64,000 bases of DNA, from assembly GCA_903957365.1 (NCBI GenBank), contig CAJBPB010000276.1, forward strand, positions 18,874 through 82,873, read 5' to 3'. Positions 34,624 through 44,073 of the stretch are shown here, piece after piece. The DNA comes from an uncultured Bacteroidota bacterium. Lineage in GTDB: Bacteria > Bacteroidota > Bacteroidia > Bacteroidales > F082. A model generated the notes under the pieces. That model had not been told where the DNA came from. It did no database searches and saw nothing but the letters and a program-made list of their open reading frames with translations. The position numbers and the translations under genes are program-made. Positions within the stretch are counted from its first letter, which is position 1. Every line of letters starts with the position of its first letter.

Positions 34624-35260
34624 GGAGCAAAGGTATAATATTTTTTGTGATCAAAGATGTCTCATTCTGTATTCAGGAAATGGAAAATTTAAACCTGTAT
34701 CCGGTATTAACCAGTTGATTTGCAAGTCGGAAGATGATTTTTATGTGATTTTGAAAAAATGGCTTAATAAGTTGATTACAAATGATTTGTGCATTAATTT
34801 AGATAGTAGTATTTCCAGTATTGAAAACTTGATTAGTCAAAAATACAAAGAAGTTAATGCGGCGGGTGGATTGGTCATTAACGCAAAAAATGAGGTCTTG
34901 TTTATATTTCGTTCAGGTGTCTGGGATTTGCCAAAAGGGCATGTTGAGGACAATGAATCATTCGGAGAAACTGCTTTGCGTGAAGTTGAGGAAGAAACCG
35001 GATTATCTGCTTTGGAATTAAAACAGGAACTTACAGTAACCCGACATTTCTATTTCTCAAAAGGAAAATGGGAAGTAAAACTTACAAAATGGTTCCTTAT
35101 GTCGACCATCGATTCAGGAGATCTCAAACCCCAACTTTCTGAAGGAATTGAAAAAGCAGTATGGATTTCTGAAGATCAATTGGATGAGGTTTTACAAAAT
35201 TCATTTCGTTCAGTCCGTGAAAGTCTTGAGATAGAAAAAGTATTGCGCGCAGAACGATGA
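34622..35260 (+). CDS. NUDIX hydrolase
   Basis: 212 residues. The C-terminal NUDIX domain has a complete box GHVEDNESFGETALREVEEE followed by TGL, matching GX5EX7REUXEEXGU. The N-terminal about 75 residues (CDQRCLILYSGNGKF...) are a Bacteroidota-type extension of unknown role. It likely hydrolyses a nucleoside diphosphate derivative. I use ATG 34622; an earlier in-frame ATG (34553) lies inside pyrE. The start shares the CATG word with the pyrE start, so its promoter must lie within pyrE coding sequence. coaD follows by 32 bp. Confidence 0.92.
   Translation: MEQRYNIFCDQRCLILYSGNGKFKPVSGINQLICKSEDDFYVILKKWLNKLITNDLCINLDSSISSIENLISQKYKEVNAAGGLVINAKNEVLFIFRSGVWDLPKGHVEDNESFGETALREVEEETGLSALELKQELTVTRHFYFSKGKWEVKLTKWFLMSTIDSGDLKPQLSEGIEKAVWISEDQLDEVLQNSFRSVRESLEIEKVLRAER
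34628..34635 (-). promoter_or_regulatory. Promoter -7 box TACCTTTG four bases before pyrE
   Basis: Minus-strand exact TAnnTTTG match with CTCC then ATG. A TTTG lies 16 nt further upstream (34655-34652). The box falls within codons 3-5 of the divergent NUDIX gene. Confidence 0.6.
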
Positions 35261-35292
35261 ATGTCATATTTTACATCTTTAATTGAACGATT

Positions 35293-35769
35293 ATGAAAAA
35301 AATAGCAGTGTTTCCTGGCTCATTCGATCCGATTACACTTGGACATGAGTCATTGGTTCTAAGGGCGATCCCGCTTTTTGATGAGATAATTATAGCTATT
35401 GGAATCAATGCTTTGAAAAGTTATTATTTTACGGTGGAACAACGCATAAAATGGATCGAAATGGTTTTTAAAGATTACCCACAGGTTTCAGTTGTAACAT
35501 ACAAAGGTTTGACAGTAGATTATTGTCGCAAAGTTGGATCGAATTACATTTTACGTGGGTTACGTACTTCTGCTGATTTTGAGTTTGAACGCAGTATCGG
35601 ACAGGTAAATAAAAAATTATTTCCAGAGATTGAGACAATATTTCTATTGACAACCCCAGAGTTGACTGCCATCACATCGAGTGTGATCCGCGATGTTGTC
35701 CGTAACGGTGGCGACGCCAGTCAGTTTGTTCCTGATGGTGTGATTCTTACAATGAATCCGGAGAATTAG
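35293..35769 (+). CDS. coaD: Phosphopantetheine adenylyltransferase
   Basis: A 158-residue nucleotidyltransferase making dephospho-CoA from 4'-phosphopantetheine and ATP. The N-terminal FPGSFDPITLGHESLVLRA contains the T/HxGH signature, and LRGLRTSADFEFERSIGQVN and ITSSVIRDVVRNGGD (equivalent of ISSTxVR) complete the family pattern. Usual length. It lies 32 bp after the NUDIX gene and 23 bp before the thioredoxin-fold gene, so these three are probably one unit. Confidence 0.97.
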   Translation: MKKIAVFPGSFDPITLGHESLVLRAIPLFDEIIIAIGINALKSYYFTVEQRIKWIEMVFKDYPQVSVVTYKGLTVDYCRKVGSNYILRGLRTSADFEFERSIGQVNKKLFPEIETIFLLTTPELTAITSSVIRDVVRNGGDASQFVPDGVILTMNPEN

Positions 35770-35792
35770 CGTTTTAATCAAAACAGAACGCA

Positions 35793-37163
35793 ATGTCAAG
35801 AATCTTTCTTTTTTTTATAATTTTTTTATCTTTCAAATCGCAGGCTGCCGTTGTAAAAATCAATGGTGAATGCGATGCGCCAGATCAAATTGTACGATTG
35901 ATTGTTGTGAAAGACTATGTATCTAATCTTGAGCATACTTTAATATCAACTAAAACGGATGTTGCCGGAAAATTTGTTTTGAGTATTGATTTAGATGAGA
36001 TTACCGTTGCGCAATTGGCTTTGGGACTTGACAGAGCCGAAATTGTTCTCAGTCCGGGGGCAAATTATATTTGCAAACTTTCTCAAACCAGATCTTCTTC
36101 AACGGTTTCCTATTTTGAAAAAGAACCGCTCGATTTAGAAGTGTTGGAAAGCAACGACAATGGAGTGCAAAAGAATATTGATGATATCAATATGATTTTC
36201 AACGCTTTTGTGATGCAGTATTTCGATGATTTGTACCGTAATAAACGTATTGATTTGCTTGATTCTCTAAGGATTGCTATTGCGGACCGGTTACCTGAAA
36301 GAACTGCAGTTTTTGTTTCTGATTACAATACCTACAAGCAGGCATCCTTGTTGCAGACTATCAGAGGAAGAAGTGCCGAACAGTGGATGCGGAATTTAAT
36401 TATTGATAAACCAGTGCTTTATACTAATCCTGAATACATGAACCTTTTAAATGAGGTTTTTCGCGATTATTTAATTAGCAACCGTTTTTACCAGCAGGAT
36501 GAATTAAATCGCAGAATAAGTGAAGGTACTGCTGCTTTTAAACAATTTATTTCGAAAAATCCTCTTTTAAAACCAAACGATCAATTAATTGAATTGGTTG
36601 GACTGATTAATTTAAGGGACTTATATTACAACCCTTCGTTCAAAAAATCGGAAATTATTTTATTGCTCAAACAGTTTCAAAGTGAAAGTAAGTTTGTCCA
36701 ACATAAGAAAATTGCTGCAAACATCATTGAATCAGTTAATTACCTTTCATTTAACTCAGATGCTCCTGCCTTTACCCTGAAAAATCAATCAGCTAGGGAA
36801 GTTTCACTGAAAGATTTCAGGGGAAGAAATTTGGTATTGATTTTCGTTCAGGATAGCTGCAAAACCTGTTTAAATGCATTGAAAGAGGTGAAAACATTAT
36901 ACGAGAAATTCAGCAATGAATATGATTTTGTGACTATTGCAACAACAGAAGGGTTTAAGAATTACGTAAAATTATTCGTTCAGAATGATTTTAAGTGGAC
37001 ACTATTGAATTTGTCAGAAAACATTCTTCTGCTGGAAGCATACCATGTGAAAACATTTCCCGAATTTTTTCTAATCCTGAAAGAAGGCAGAATGGGGATG
37101 GCGCCTGCTCCCCAACCCGACCAGAATCTTGAATATCACATGCTGCGTTTGAAAGAAAGATAA
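35793..37163 (+). CDS. TlpA-like thioredoxin-fold protein with long N-terminal domain
   Basis: 456 residues. Signal peptide (ending SFKSQA), an N-terminal region of about 300 residues with a beta-sandwich start (VVKINGECDAPDQIVRLIVV) like other Bacteroidota TlpA/DUF4369-type proteins, and a C-terminal thioredoxin domain (about 325-456) with active-site CKTC (Cys356, Cys359) and the cis-Pro loop KTFPEFFL. A periplasmic disulphide reductase or peroxiredoxin-like role is probable; the partner is unknown. It follows coaD by 23 bp. Confidence 0.85.
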   Translation: MSRIFLFFIIFLSFKSQAAVVKINGECDAPDQIVRLIVVKDYVSNLEHTLISTKTDVAGKFVLSIDLDEITVAQLALGLDRAEIVLSPGANYICKLSQTRSSSTVSYFEKEPLDLEVLESNDNGVQKNIDDINMIFNAFVMQYFDDLYRNKRIDLLDSLRIAIADRLPERTAVFVSDYNTYKQASLLQTIRGRSAEQWMRNLIIDKPVLYTNPEYMNLLNEVFRDYLISNRFYQQDELNRRISEGTAAFKQFISKNPLLKPNDQLIELVGLINLRDLYYNPSFKKSEIILLLKQFQSESKFVQHKKIAANIIESVNYLSFNSDAPAFTLKNQSAREVSLKDFRGRNLVLIFVQDSCKTCLNALKEVKTLYEKFSNEYDFVTIATTEGFKNYVKLFVQNDFKWTLLNLSENILLLEAYHVKTFPEFFLILKEGRMGMAPAPQPDQNLEYHMLRLKER

Positions 37164-37225
37164 AATTCAAATGAGTCAATCAGCCATGTTCGTTGATAGG
37201 ATTATGAAGACACAATAATTTCGTC

Positions 37226-37261
37226 TAAATTTGCCGATAATTCAGCCCGATTAATTGTCGG
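37226..37261 (+). promoter_or_regulatory. secA promoter box and leader dyad
   Basis: TAAATTTG at 37226-37233, about 74 nt before the secA ATG. Directly after it a 9-bp inverted repeat (37234-37242 with 37253-37261, one G-T pair) could form a hairpin at the mRNA 5' end if transcription starts early enough. Confidence 0.45.
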
Positions 37262-37306
37262 AATGATTGTTGTTGTACGTACTTACCATTAACGAAAATT
37301 CTACAT

Positions 37307-40300
37307 ATGTTCAGTATATTCAAGAAACTGTTTGGAGACAAGGCAAGCCGCGACATGAAGGCCATTCTCCCTACACTCCAGAAAACACTTGCCGCTTACG
37401 AAACGATCAAAAAACTTGATAATGACGGGCTTCGTGCCAAAACAAAAGAGTTTAAAGACCGGATTGCTGCAAATATTGCCGCTGAGGAAGGTGAAATCTC
37501 AGAAATAAAGTTGCAGATAGAGGCAGATATTGACATGCCTGCGGATGAAAAGGAAAAACTCTATAACCAGATTGATAAGCTGGAAAAACAATCATACGAC
37601 AAAACAGAATTGTTGTTGAATGATATCTTGCCTGAAGCATTCTCCGTGATGAAAGAAGCAGCACGTCGTTTCAAGGAAAATGAGGAAATCAAGGTAACAG
37701 CAACAGAGATGGATCGCAATATTGCGGCTATTCGTGAGCATGTTACTATTCAGGGGGATCAGGCTTATTATAAGAATACATGGATGGCGGGTGGTAATAT
37801 GGTCACCTGGGATATGGTACATTACGACGTGCAGTTGATTGGTGGTATTGCACTGCATCAGGGCCGGATCGCTGAAATGGGCACTGGTGAAGGTAAAACT
37901 CTGGTCGCAACCTTACCCGTTTATTTGAATGGCCTTGCTGGTAAAGGCGTTCATATTGTAACTGTGAATGATTACCTTGCCAAACGTGACTCGGAATGGA
38001 TGGGAGTTTTGTATGAATTCCTGGGCCTAACTGTTGATTGTATAGATAAACACGAACCTAATTCAGGTAGTCGTCGCAAAGCTTATCTTGCTGATATAAC
38101 CTACGGCACCAACAATGAGTTTGGTTTCGATTATCTGCGTGACAATATGACAGGCAATCCGGATGAATTGGTGCAACGTAAACACCATTATTCGATTGTG
38201 GATGAGGTCGACTCTGTTTTGATTGATGATGCACGAACTCCTTTGATCATTAGCGGACCTACACCAAAGGGTGATAGTCATGAATTTGATATATTAAAAC
38301 CCGATGTAACAAAACTTTACAACGCACAAAAAGTGATGGTCAGTGGTTTGTTGGCCGAAGCAAAAAAAATTTTACAGCCAGACGTAAAAGATGCTGACAA
38401 AAAGCGTGGAGGTGATTTATTATTCAGGGCATACCGCGGTCTGCCAAAAAGTTCAGCATTGATTAAATTCCTTAGCGAAGAAGGAATGAGAAGTCTGATG
38501 CAGAATACCGAAAGTTTTTATCTGGCTGAGCAAGCGAAGAATATGCATATTATTGATGACGAATTGTATTTCGTTATCGATGAAAAGCACAATTCGGTTG
38601 ATCTGACCGAAAAAGGAATTGATTTGCTTACCGCATCATACAATGAACCTGATTTTTTCATTTTACCTGATGTAGGAGCTGAGATTGCTGATCTTGAAAA
38701 AAGTGAATTGTCCGAATCGGCCAGACTCGAAAAAAAGAGTGATATGATTCGTGATTTTACAATAAAATCAGAACGTTTGCACACTGTTATCCAGTTGCTT
38801 AAAGCCTATGCTCTTTTTGAAAAAGATGTCGAATATGTAATTATTGAAAACAAGATCAAAATTGTTGATGAACAAACCGGTCGTATCATGGAAGGCCGGC
38901 GTTATTCCGATGGATTGCATCAGGCAATCGAAGCAAAGGAAAATGTTAAAATTGAAGCATCAACGCAAACATATGCTACCATTACACTGCAGAATTATTT
39001 CAGGATGTATCGAAAGTTGGCAGGTATGACTGGTACGGCTGAGACAGAAGCAGGTGAGCTTTGGGATATTTACAAACTGGATGTTATGGTAATCCCAACC
39101 AACAGACCAATTGCCCGTAACGACAGAGAAGATATGGTTTACAAAACCAAACGTGAAAAATTCAATGCTGTTATTGACGAAATTGAGAGTCTTGTTAAAG
39201 CAAAACGTCCCGTTTTGGTTGGAACAACATCTGTTGAGACTTCCGAGTTATTGAGCCGTATGTTACAACGAAAAAGTATTGCACACAATGTATTGAATGC
39301 AAAACTTCACCAAAAAGAAGCGCAAATTGTGAAAGAGGCCGGACAAGCCGGTGTTGTTACCATTGCTACGAATATGGCTGGTCGTGGTACAGATATAAAA
39401 CTTGGACCTGGTGTGAAAGATGCAGGTGGTCTTGCTATTATTGGTACTGAAAGACATGAATCGCGACGTGTTGACCGTCAGTTGAGAGGTCGTGCCGGAC
39501 GTCAGGGTGATCCGGGAAGTTCCCAGTTTTTTGTTTCACTCGAAGATGATCTGATGCGTATGTTTGGTTCCGGTAGGATTGCCGGTCTGATGGATCGACT
39601 CGGTCTCAAAGAAGGTGAGATGATTCAACATTCGATGATCACCAAATCAATAGAACGCGCTCAGCGCAAGGTGGAAGAAAATAACTTTGGTGTCAGAAAG
39701 CGATTGCTTGAATATGATGACGTTATGAATTCGCAACGTGAGGTCATTTACAAAAAGCGTAAACATGCATTATTTGGTGAACGATTGTCTGTCGATATTT
39801 CAAATATGCTTTATGATCTGGGAGAAAATCTGATTACTGAACATCAGGATCAGCGCGATTTCGAAGCATTCAAATTGTCAGTTATCAAAAATATGGGTAT
39901 TGAACCACCATTCGATGAAAATGAATTTTCCTCATCCAAATCGGATCAATTGGCTGATAAGTTGTTCGATAAGGTAACATTGAACTATAACAACAGAACC
40001 AAAAGGATTGGCGAAAAAACCATGCCTGTTATTAAGGATGTTTACGATAGACAAACGCGCTACGAAAATATTGCCATCCCGATTACTGATGGAATCAAGA
40101 TGATGCAAATTGTTGTGAATCTTAAAAAGGCAATGGAAACAGGCCCGAGAGAAGTCGCTTTGTCAATCGAAAAAAACATCTCACTTGCCTTGATTGATGA
40201 TTCATGGAAAGAGCATTTACGTGAACTTGACGACCTTAAACAATCGGTTCAGAATGCCACTTACGAGCAGAAAGATCCATTGTTGATTTATAAATTTGAA

Positions 40301-40609
40301 TCATTTAATTTGTTTAAAACAATGGTTCACAAAATCAACCGCGAAGTAATATCTTTCCTTATGCGGGCTGACATTCCCATTCAGGATCCTTCAACCGTTC
40401 ACGAAGCTCAACGTCCACGTGGCCTGGATAGAAGTAAAATGAAAGAAGAGCGGTCAGATCTTTTGTCTCAGGCAAACAGCAATACCCAACAAAAAGAAGT
40501 TGTTCAACCTGTACATGTTGAAAAGAAAGTCGGACGAAATGAACCTTGTCCTTGTGGTAGTGGTAAAAAATTTAAAAATTGTCATGGTAAATTTGCGGGT
40601 GATGTATAA
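37307..40609 (+). CDS. secA: Preprotein translocase ATPase SecA
   Basis: A 1100-residue motor that drives proteins through SecYEG. Walker A GTGEGKT near residues 192-198, [20 protein letters not shown] (Walker B), [34 protein letters not shown], and a C-terminal zinc motif [15 protein letters not shown]. It is longer than E. coli SecA (901) because of insertions in the N-terminal and nucleotide-binding regions, which is usual in Bacteroidota. Single transcription unit with its own promoter box. It supplies the Sec export needed by the T9SS and lipoproteins encoded nearby. Confidence 0.99.
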   Translation: MFSIFKKLFGDKASRDMKAILPTLQKTLAAYETIKKLDNDGLRAKTKEFKDRIAANIAAEEGEISEIKLQIEADIDMPADEKEKLYNQIDKLEKQSYDKTELLLNDILPEAFSVMKEAARRFKENEEIKVTATEMDRNIAAIREHVTIQGDQAYYKNTWMAGGNMVTWDMVHYDVQLIGGIALHQGRIAEMGTGEGKTLVATLPVYLNGLAGKGVHIVTVNDYLAKRDSEWMGVLYEFLGLTVDCIDKHEPNSGSRRKAYLADITYGTNNEFGFDYLRDNMTGNPDELVQRKHHYSIVDEVDSVLIDDARTPLIISGPTPKGDSHEFDILKPDVTKLYNAQKVMVSGLLAEAKKILQPDVKDADKKRGGDLLFRAYRGLPKSSALIKFLSEEGMRSLMQNTESFYLAEQAKNMHIIDDELYFVIDEKHNSVDLTEKGIDLLTASYNEPDFFILPDVGAEIADLEKSELSESARLEKKSDMIRDFTIKSERLHTVIQLLKAYALFEKDVEYVIIENKIKIVDEQTGRIMEGRRYSDGLHQAIEAKENVKIEASTQTYATITLQNYFRMYRKLAGMTGTAETEAGELWDIYKLDVMVIPTNRPIARNDREDMVYKTKREKFNAVIDEIESLVKAKRPVLVGTTSVETSELLSRMLQRKSIAHNVLNAKLHQKEAQIVKEAGQAGVVTIATNMAGRGTDIKLGPGVKDAGGLAIIGTERHESRRVDRQLRGRAGRQGDPGSSQFFVSLEDDLMRMFGSGRIAGLMDRLGLKEGEMIQHSMITKSIERAQRKVEENNFGVRKRLLEYDDVMNSQREVIYKKRKHALFGERLSVDISNMLYDLGENLITEHQDQRDFEAFKLSVIKNMGIEPPFDENEFSSSKSDQLADKLFDKVTLNYNNRTKRIGEKTMPVIKDVYDRQTRYENIAIPITDGIKMMQIVVNLKKAMETGPREVALSIEKNISLALIDDSWKEHLRELDDLKQSVQNATYEQKDPLLIYKFESFNLFKTMVHKINREVISFLMRADIPIQDPSTVHEAQRPRGLDRSKMKEERSDLLSQANSNTQQKEVVQPVHVEKKVGRNEPCPCGSGKKFKNCHGKFAGDV

Positions 40610-40708
40610 AACATTGTAATTTAGTCTTGGATTAGATAACTTATTTACAATTTTCGCGAATTGGTTGCGGGTGTTTCTAAGAATTTGTGTCGGACTAATA
40701 AAATGTAT

Positions 40709-41131
40709 ATGAAAAACGTTAATTTACTTTTTGTAAAAATTTTCTTTGTATTATTTTTATTTGTTTCCTGCAACAACAATGATGAAGTGTCTGATGTTCC
40801 ATCCTACTCATACACAACACCAATTGTAAATCCACCTGCAGTATTTAATGTGTTTTTTAATATCTCAGGCACGGGTGACAGGACCGCTGAAGTTAGTTTT
40901 GATCAGAATGGAGTCTGGAGAATAGAAAAACTTGGCGATAACCGGGTAAATCTTACTGTCAGTTCAGGTACGGATTTGATTTCGATATTTTCGATCGACA
41001 CGATTGGTTTACAGGCAAACAGTCCTTATTTTGTTATAGTCAATAACAATAACTATAATGAATTCAATAACTTTTACGTTGGTTTTACAAAACTCGATCT
41101 GGATTACGGAACTTTTGAGCCAAAATTGTAG
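40709..41131 (+). CDS. Small lipoprotein of unknown function
   Basis: About 140 residues. The signal peptide ends in lipobox LFVSC, followed by acidic NNNDEVSD. The mature part is predicted beta-rich, with no recognised domain. Two adjacent ATGs (40703 and 40709) are possible starts; the frame also extends to 40661, but that would add an unsuitable leader. It ends 11 bp before the patatin/Omp85 gene, so they are probably co-transcribed. Confidence 0.65.
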   Translation: MKNVNLLFVKIFFVLFLFVSCNNNDEVSDVPSYSYTTPIVNPPAVFNVFFNISGTGDRTAEVSFDQNGVWRIEKLGDNRVNLTVSSGTDLISIFSIDTIGLQANSPYFVIVNNNNYNEFNNFYVGFTKLDLDYGTFEPKL

Positions 41132-41142
41132 AAGTTTTTTTT

Positions 41143-43353
41143 ATGAAAAAACCCTTTTACTTCTTTTTTATTTTTCTGACGATCATTTTTTTGGTTCAAA
41201 CTTCAATCCTTTTTGCCCAGCAAAAACCTCAGGGAAAAAGACCAAAACTGGGATTGGTATTAAGTGGTGGCGGTGCCAAAGGTTTTGCTCATGTTGGTGC
41301 AATAAAGGTTTTTGAAGAGGCTGGTCTTCATTTCGATTATATCGGTGGAACTAGTATGGGAAGTATTATTGGTGGCTTATATGCAATGGGTTATCATCCC
41401 GATACCATGACAAAAATCATTCGTAGTCAGGACTGGACAATGCTGCTAAATGATAAAATTCAGCGTAAATATATTCCGATTGAAGAAAAAGTCAATGCTG
41501 ATCGGTTTGTTGTTTCTTTACCCATTAAAGAATCAAAAGTTCAGTTAAAGCAAGGATTATATGATGGTCAGATGATTAATATCCTGTTAGCGGAAACGAC
41601 AAGTCCGGTACAAAATATAACGGATTTTAGTAAGCTTGAAACACCTTTTGTTTGCATCGGTACTGATCTTGTAACTGGTGAAAATGTTGTTTTGAACAAA
41701 GGTTCACTTGCCAAAGCATTGAGAGCCAGTATGTCGATTCCTAGTTATTTTACGCCAGTTGATATTGATGGCCGTTTGTTAGTCGATGGGGGAATAGTAA
41801 ATAATTTTCCAGTACTTGAGGTTAAAAACATGGGTGCGGATATTATAATTGGTGTTGATATTCAATCAGGTCTTTATGCCAGAGAAGAAATCACTACCAT
41901 GGTCAGGGTCCTTGATCAGGTTACCTCATTTTACAGGATAGAAGCAAATAATATTGCAGTTAAAAACACTGATATCTATATCAAACCTGAACTTTCAGGC
42001 TATGATATGATGAGTTTTACAAGTTTTGACAGCATTTACAAGGCAGGCGAGATTGCAGCACGTGCTATTCTTCCGCAACTGAAGCATCTGGCCGATTCCA
42101 TTAATTCTTTCGGGACAACTGAATATAAACCAAAAGATACCCGACCTCCTGATTCAATTTTTATTACAGTGGTGCAGTACAAAGGATTGCACAAGGTTTC
42201 AAAAAACTTTTTGGATGGATCACTGCAGGTGAAACCCAGAACATGGGTCAAGATGGCTGACCTGAAAGAAGGCGTTCTTCGTGCTTATGGCAGCGGTTTT
42301 TTCGAAAGTATAAACTATTCTTTTTTACCTGATGAAGATGGCGCAAATCTCTTAATTGAAGTTAGTGAGGGAGGACAGGGAATTATGGGTGCCGGCATCC
42401 ATTATGATTCTGATTACAAAGTTGCCTTATTACTCAACGGTACTTTTAAGAATTTTTTAATCAAAGGTTCCAAACTTTTTGTTGATATCAGTTTTGGTGA
42501 AAATCCAAAAGCATCCGCATATTATCTGGTCGATCGCGGTAAAAAACCTGGTTTTGGAATAAAATACACCTATTTCAATCTGGATTTTAATTCCTATCAA
42601 GATGGAGTTGTGCTGGATGTTATTTCAACAAACGAAAATCGATTAGAACTTTTTACCCAAATTAGTTTTAAAAATACAATGCAATTTAAAGCGGGTTTTG
42701 AATATGAGTATTTTAAGGTGGAAAGTACATTGGATTCACAACTTGATTTTAGTTTTAATTCCTACTTTTCATTATTTACAAGTCTGGAAGCCGACAGTTA
42801 CGATCGATCCAGCTTCTCAACAAGAGGTACCCAATTTGAATTTAAGGCCAAGTTTGTAATGCCACTTAGCAAAGACTGGTTGACTGATTTACAGAGTAAT
42901 TCAGTGATTATTATGTTAAAACATAATAAAAACTTTCCTGTTAATGCCAGAAATACATTCAAAACTGGATTGATTGCAGGGTTTACAATCAAAAATGCCT
43001 TGCCTCCATTTCAGCATACTTTCATTTTGGGAGGTCAGAACGAGAATAATAGTTTCGATGGTTTTGTGCCATTTACAGGATTGCGTTTTGTTGAACAGCA
43101 GGGATACAATACATTAATTGGTAAAATTTCTTGGCAATACAACATATATAAGACATTTTACATAACCCCGAAAGTTGACGTTGGTTTACTGTCAATTAAT
43201 TTTAAAGATTTGTTTGATATGAAATATATCATGGCCGGTTATGGAGTTACTTTTGGATATGATAGTTTCATCGGACCTGTCGAGTTAACAATAATGGGAA
43301 GTAATTTTAATACCAAACCTTTAGGGTTTATTAATATTGGTTATTATTTCTGA
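41143..43353 (+). CDS. Patatin-like phospholipase fused to POTRA and Omp85-type barrel
   Basis: 736 residues. Signal peptide, then a patatin domain (about 35-230) with oxyanion GGGAKG, nucleophile Ser71 in GTSMG and catalytic Asp215 in DGG; a POTRA-like module (about 340-410, starting ITVVQYKGLHKVSK); and a C-terminal barrel ending in INIGYYF. This order is that of type Vd autotransporters (PlpD of Pseudomonas, FplA of Fusobacterium). Lipid hydrolysis at or beyond the outer membrane is the likely role. It lies between a lipoprotein gene (11 bp) and pyrH (12 bp). Confidence 0.9.
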   Translation: MKKPFYFFFIFLTIIFLVQTSILFAQQKPQGKRPKLGLVLSGGGAKGFAHVGAIKVFEEAGLHFDYIGGTSMGSIIGGLYAMGYHPDTMTKIIRSQDWTMLLNDKIQRKYIPIEEKVNADRFVVSLPIKESKVQLKQGLYDGQMINILLAETTSPVQNITDFSKLETPFVCIGTDLVTGENVVLNKGSLAKALRASMSIPSYFTPVDIDGRLLVDGGIVNNFPVLEVKNMGADIIIGVDIQSGLYAREEITTMVRVLDQVTSFYRIEANNIAVKNTDIYIKPELSGYDMMSFTSFDSIYKAGEIAARAILPQLKHLADSINSFGTTEYKPKDTRPPDSIFITVVQYKGLHKVSKNFLDGSLQVKPRTWVKMADLKEGVLRAYGSGFFESINYSFLPDEDGANLLIEVSEGGQGIMGAGIHYDSDYKVALLLNGTFKNFLIKGSKLFVDISFGENPKASAYYLVDRGKKPGFGIKYTYFNLDFNSYQDGVVLDVISTNENRLELFTQISFKNTMQFKAGFEYEYFKVESTLDSQLDFSFNSYFSLFTSLEADSYDRSSFSTRGTQFEFKAKFVMPLSKDWLTDLQSNSVIIMLKHNKNFPVNARNTFKTGLIAGFTIKNALPPFQHTFILGGQNENNSFDGFVPFTGLRFVEQQGYNTLIGKISWQYNIYKTFYITPKVDVGLLSINFKDLFDMKYIMAGYGVTFGYDSFIGPVELTIMGSNFNTKPLGFINIGYYF

Positions 43354-43365
43354 AATATTAGAAAA

Positions 43366-44073
43366 ATGAAATATACTAGAGTTCTGCTCAAATTAAGTGG
43401 TGAGGCATTAATGGGTGAGCAAAATCACGGAATTGATCCTCAAAGGTTAAATGAATATGCCCTGGAGGTGAAAGAAGCTGTGAAATTAGGTGCACAGATT
43501 GCAATTGTAATTGGCGGCGGAAATATTTTTCGTGGATTGCAGGGAGCAAGCCAGGGAATGGACCGTGTACAAGGTGATTATATGGGGATGCTTGCCACAG
43601 TAATCAACAGTCTGGCATTGCAGTCAACCCTCACAGGTATGGGCGTTGAGGCAGATTTGTTGTCAGGTGTTTATATTGATCGGATAGCTGAATCAATGAG
43701 TGGTCCAAAGGCTATTGCCTTGCTCGAAAAGGGTCATGTAGTTTTAATTGGTGGAGGAACAGGAAATCCGTTTTTCACAACTGATACAGCTTCTGCATTG
43801 CGGGCTGTTGAAATTCAGGCCGATATTATCTTAAAAGGAACACGTGTGGATGGTATTTACACAGCAGATCCTGAAAAGGACCCACTGGCTGTAAAATATG
43901 ACCATCTTACGTTTAATGAAGCGTACGAGAAAAACCTTAAAATTATGGATCTTACAGCTTTTACACTCTGCCGCGAAAACAATATCCCAATCATGGTTTT
44001 TGATATGAATACCCGCGGTAATCTTATGAAAGTGTTGAATGGTGAACCAATCGGAACTATTGTAACAAATTGA
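43366..44073 (+). CDS. pyrH: UMP kinase
   Basis: A 235-residue hexameric kinase phosphorylating UMP to UDP. N-terminal VLLKLSGEALMG, GGGNIFRG, DYMGMLATVINSLALQ, and GGGTGNPFFTTDTASALRA are the family markers. It follows the patatin gene by 12 bp and overlaps the downstream glycosyltransferase gene by TTGA. In many bacteria pyrH is immediately followed by frr; here a 1.9-kb membrane glycosyltransferase gene separates them. Confidence 0.98.
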   Translation: MKYTRVLLKLSGEALMGEQNHGIDPQRLNEYALEVKEAVKLGAQIAIVIGGGNIFRGLQGASQGMDRVQGDYMGMLATVINSLALQSTLTGMGVEADLLSGVYIDRIAESMSGPKAIALLEKGHVVLIGGGTGNPFFTTDTASALRAVEIQADIILKGTRVDGIYTADPEKDPLAVKYDHLTFNEAYEKNLKIMDLTAFTLCRENNIPIMVFDMNTRGNLMKVLNGEPIGTIVTN

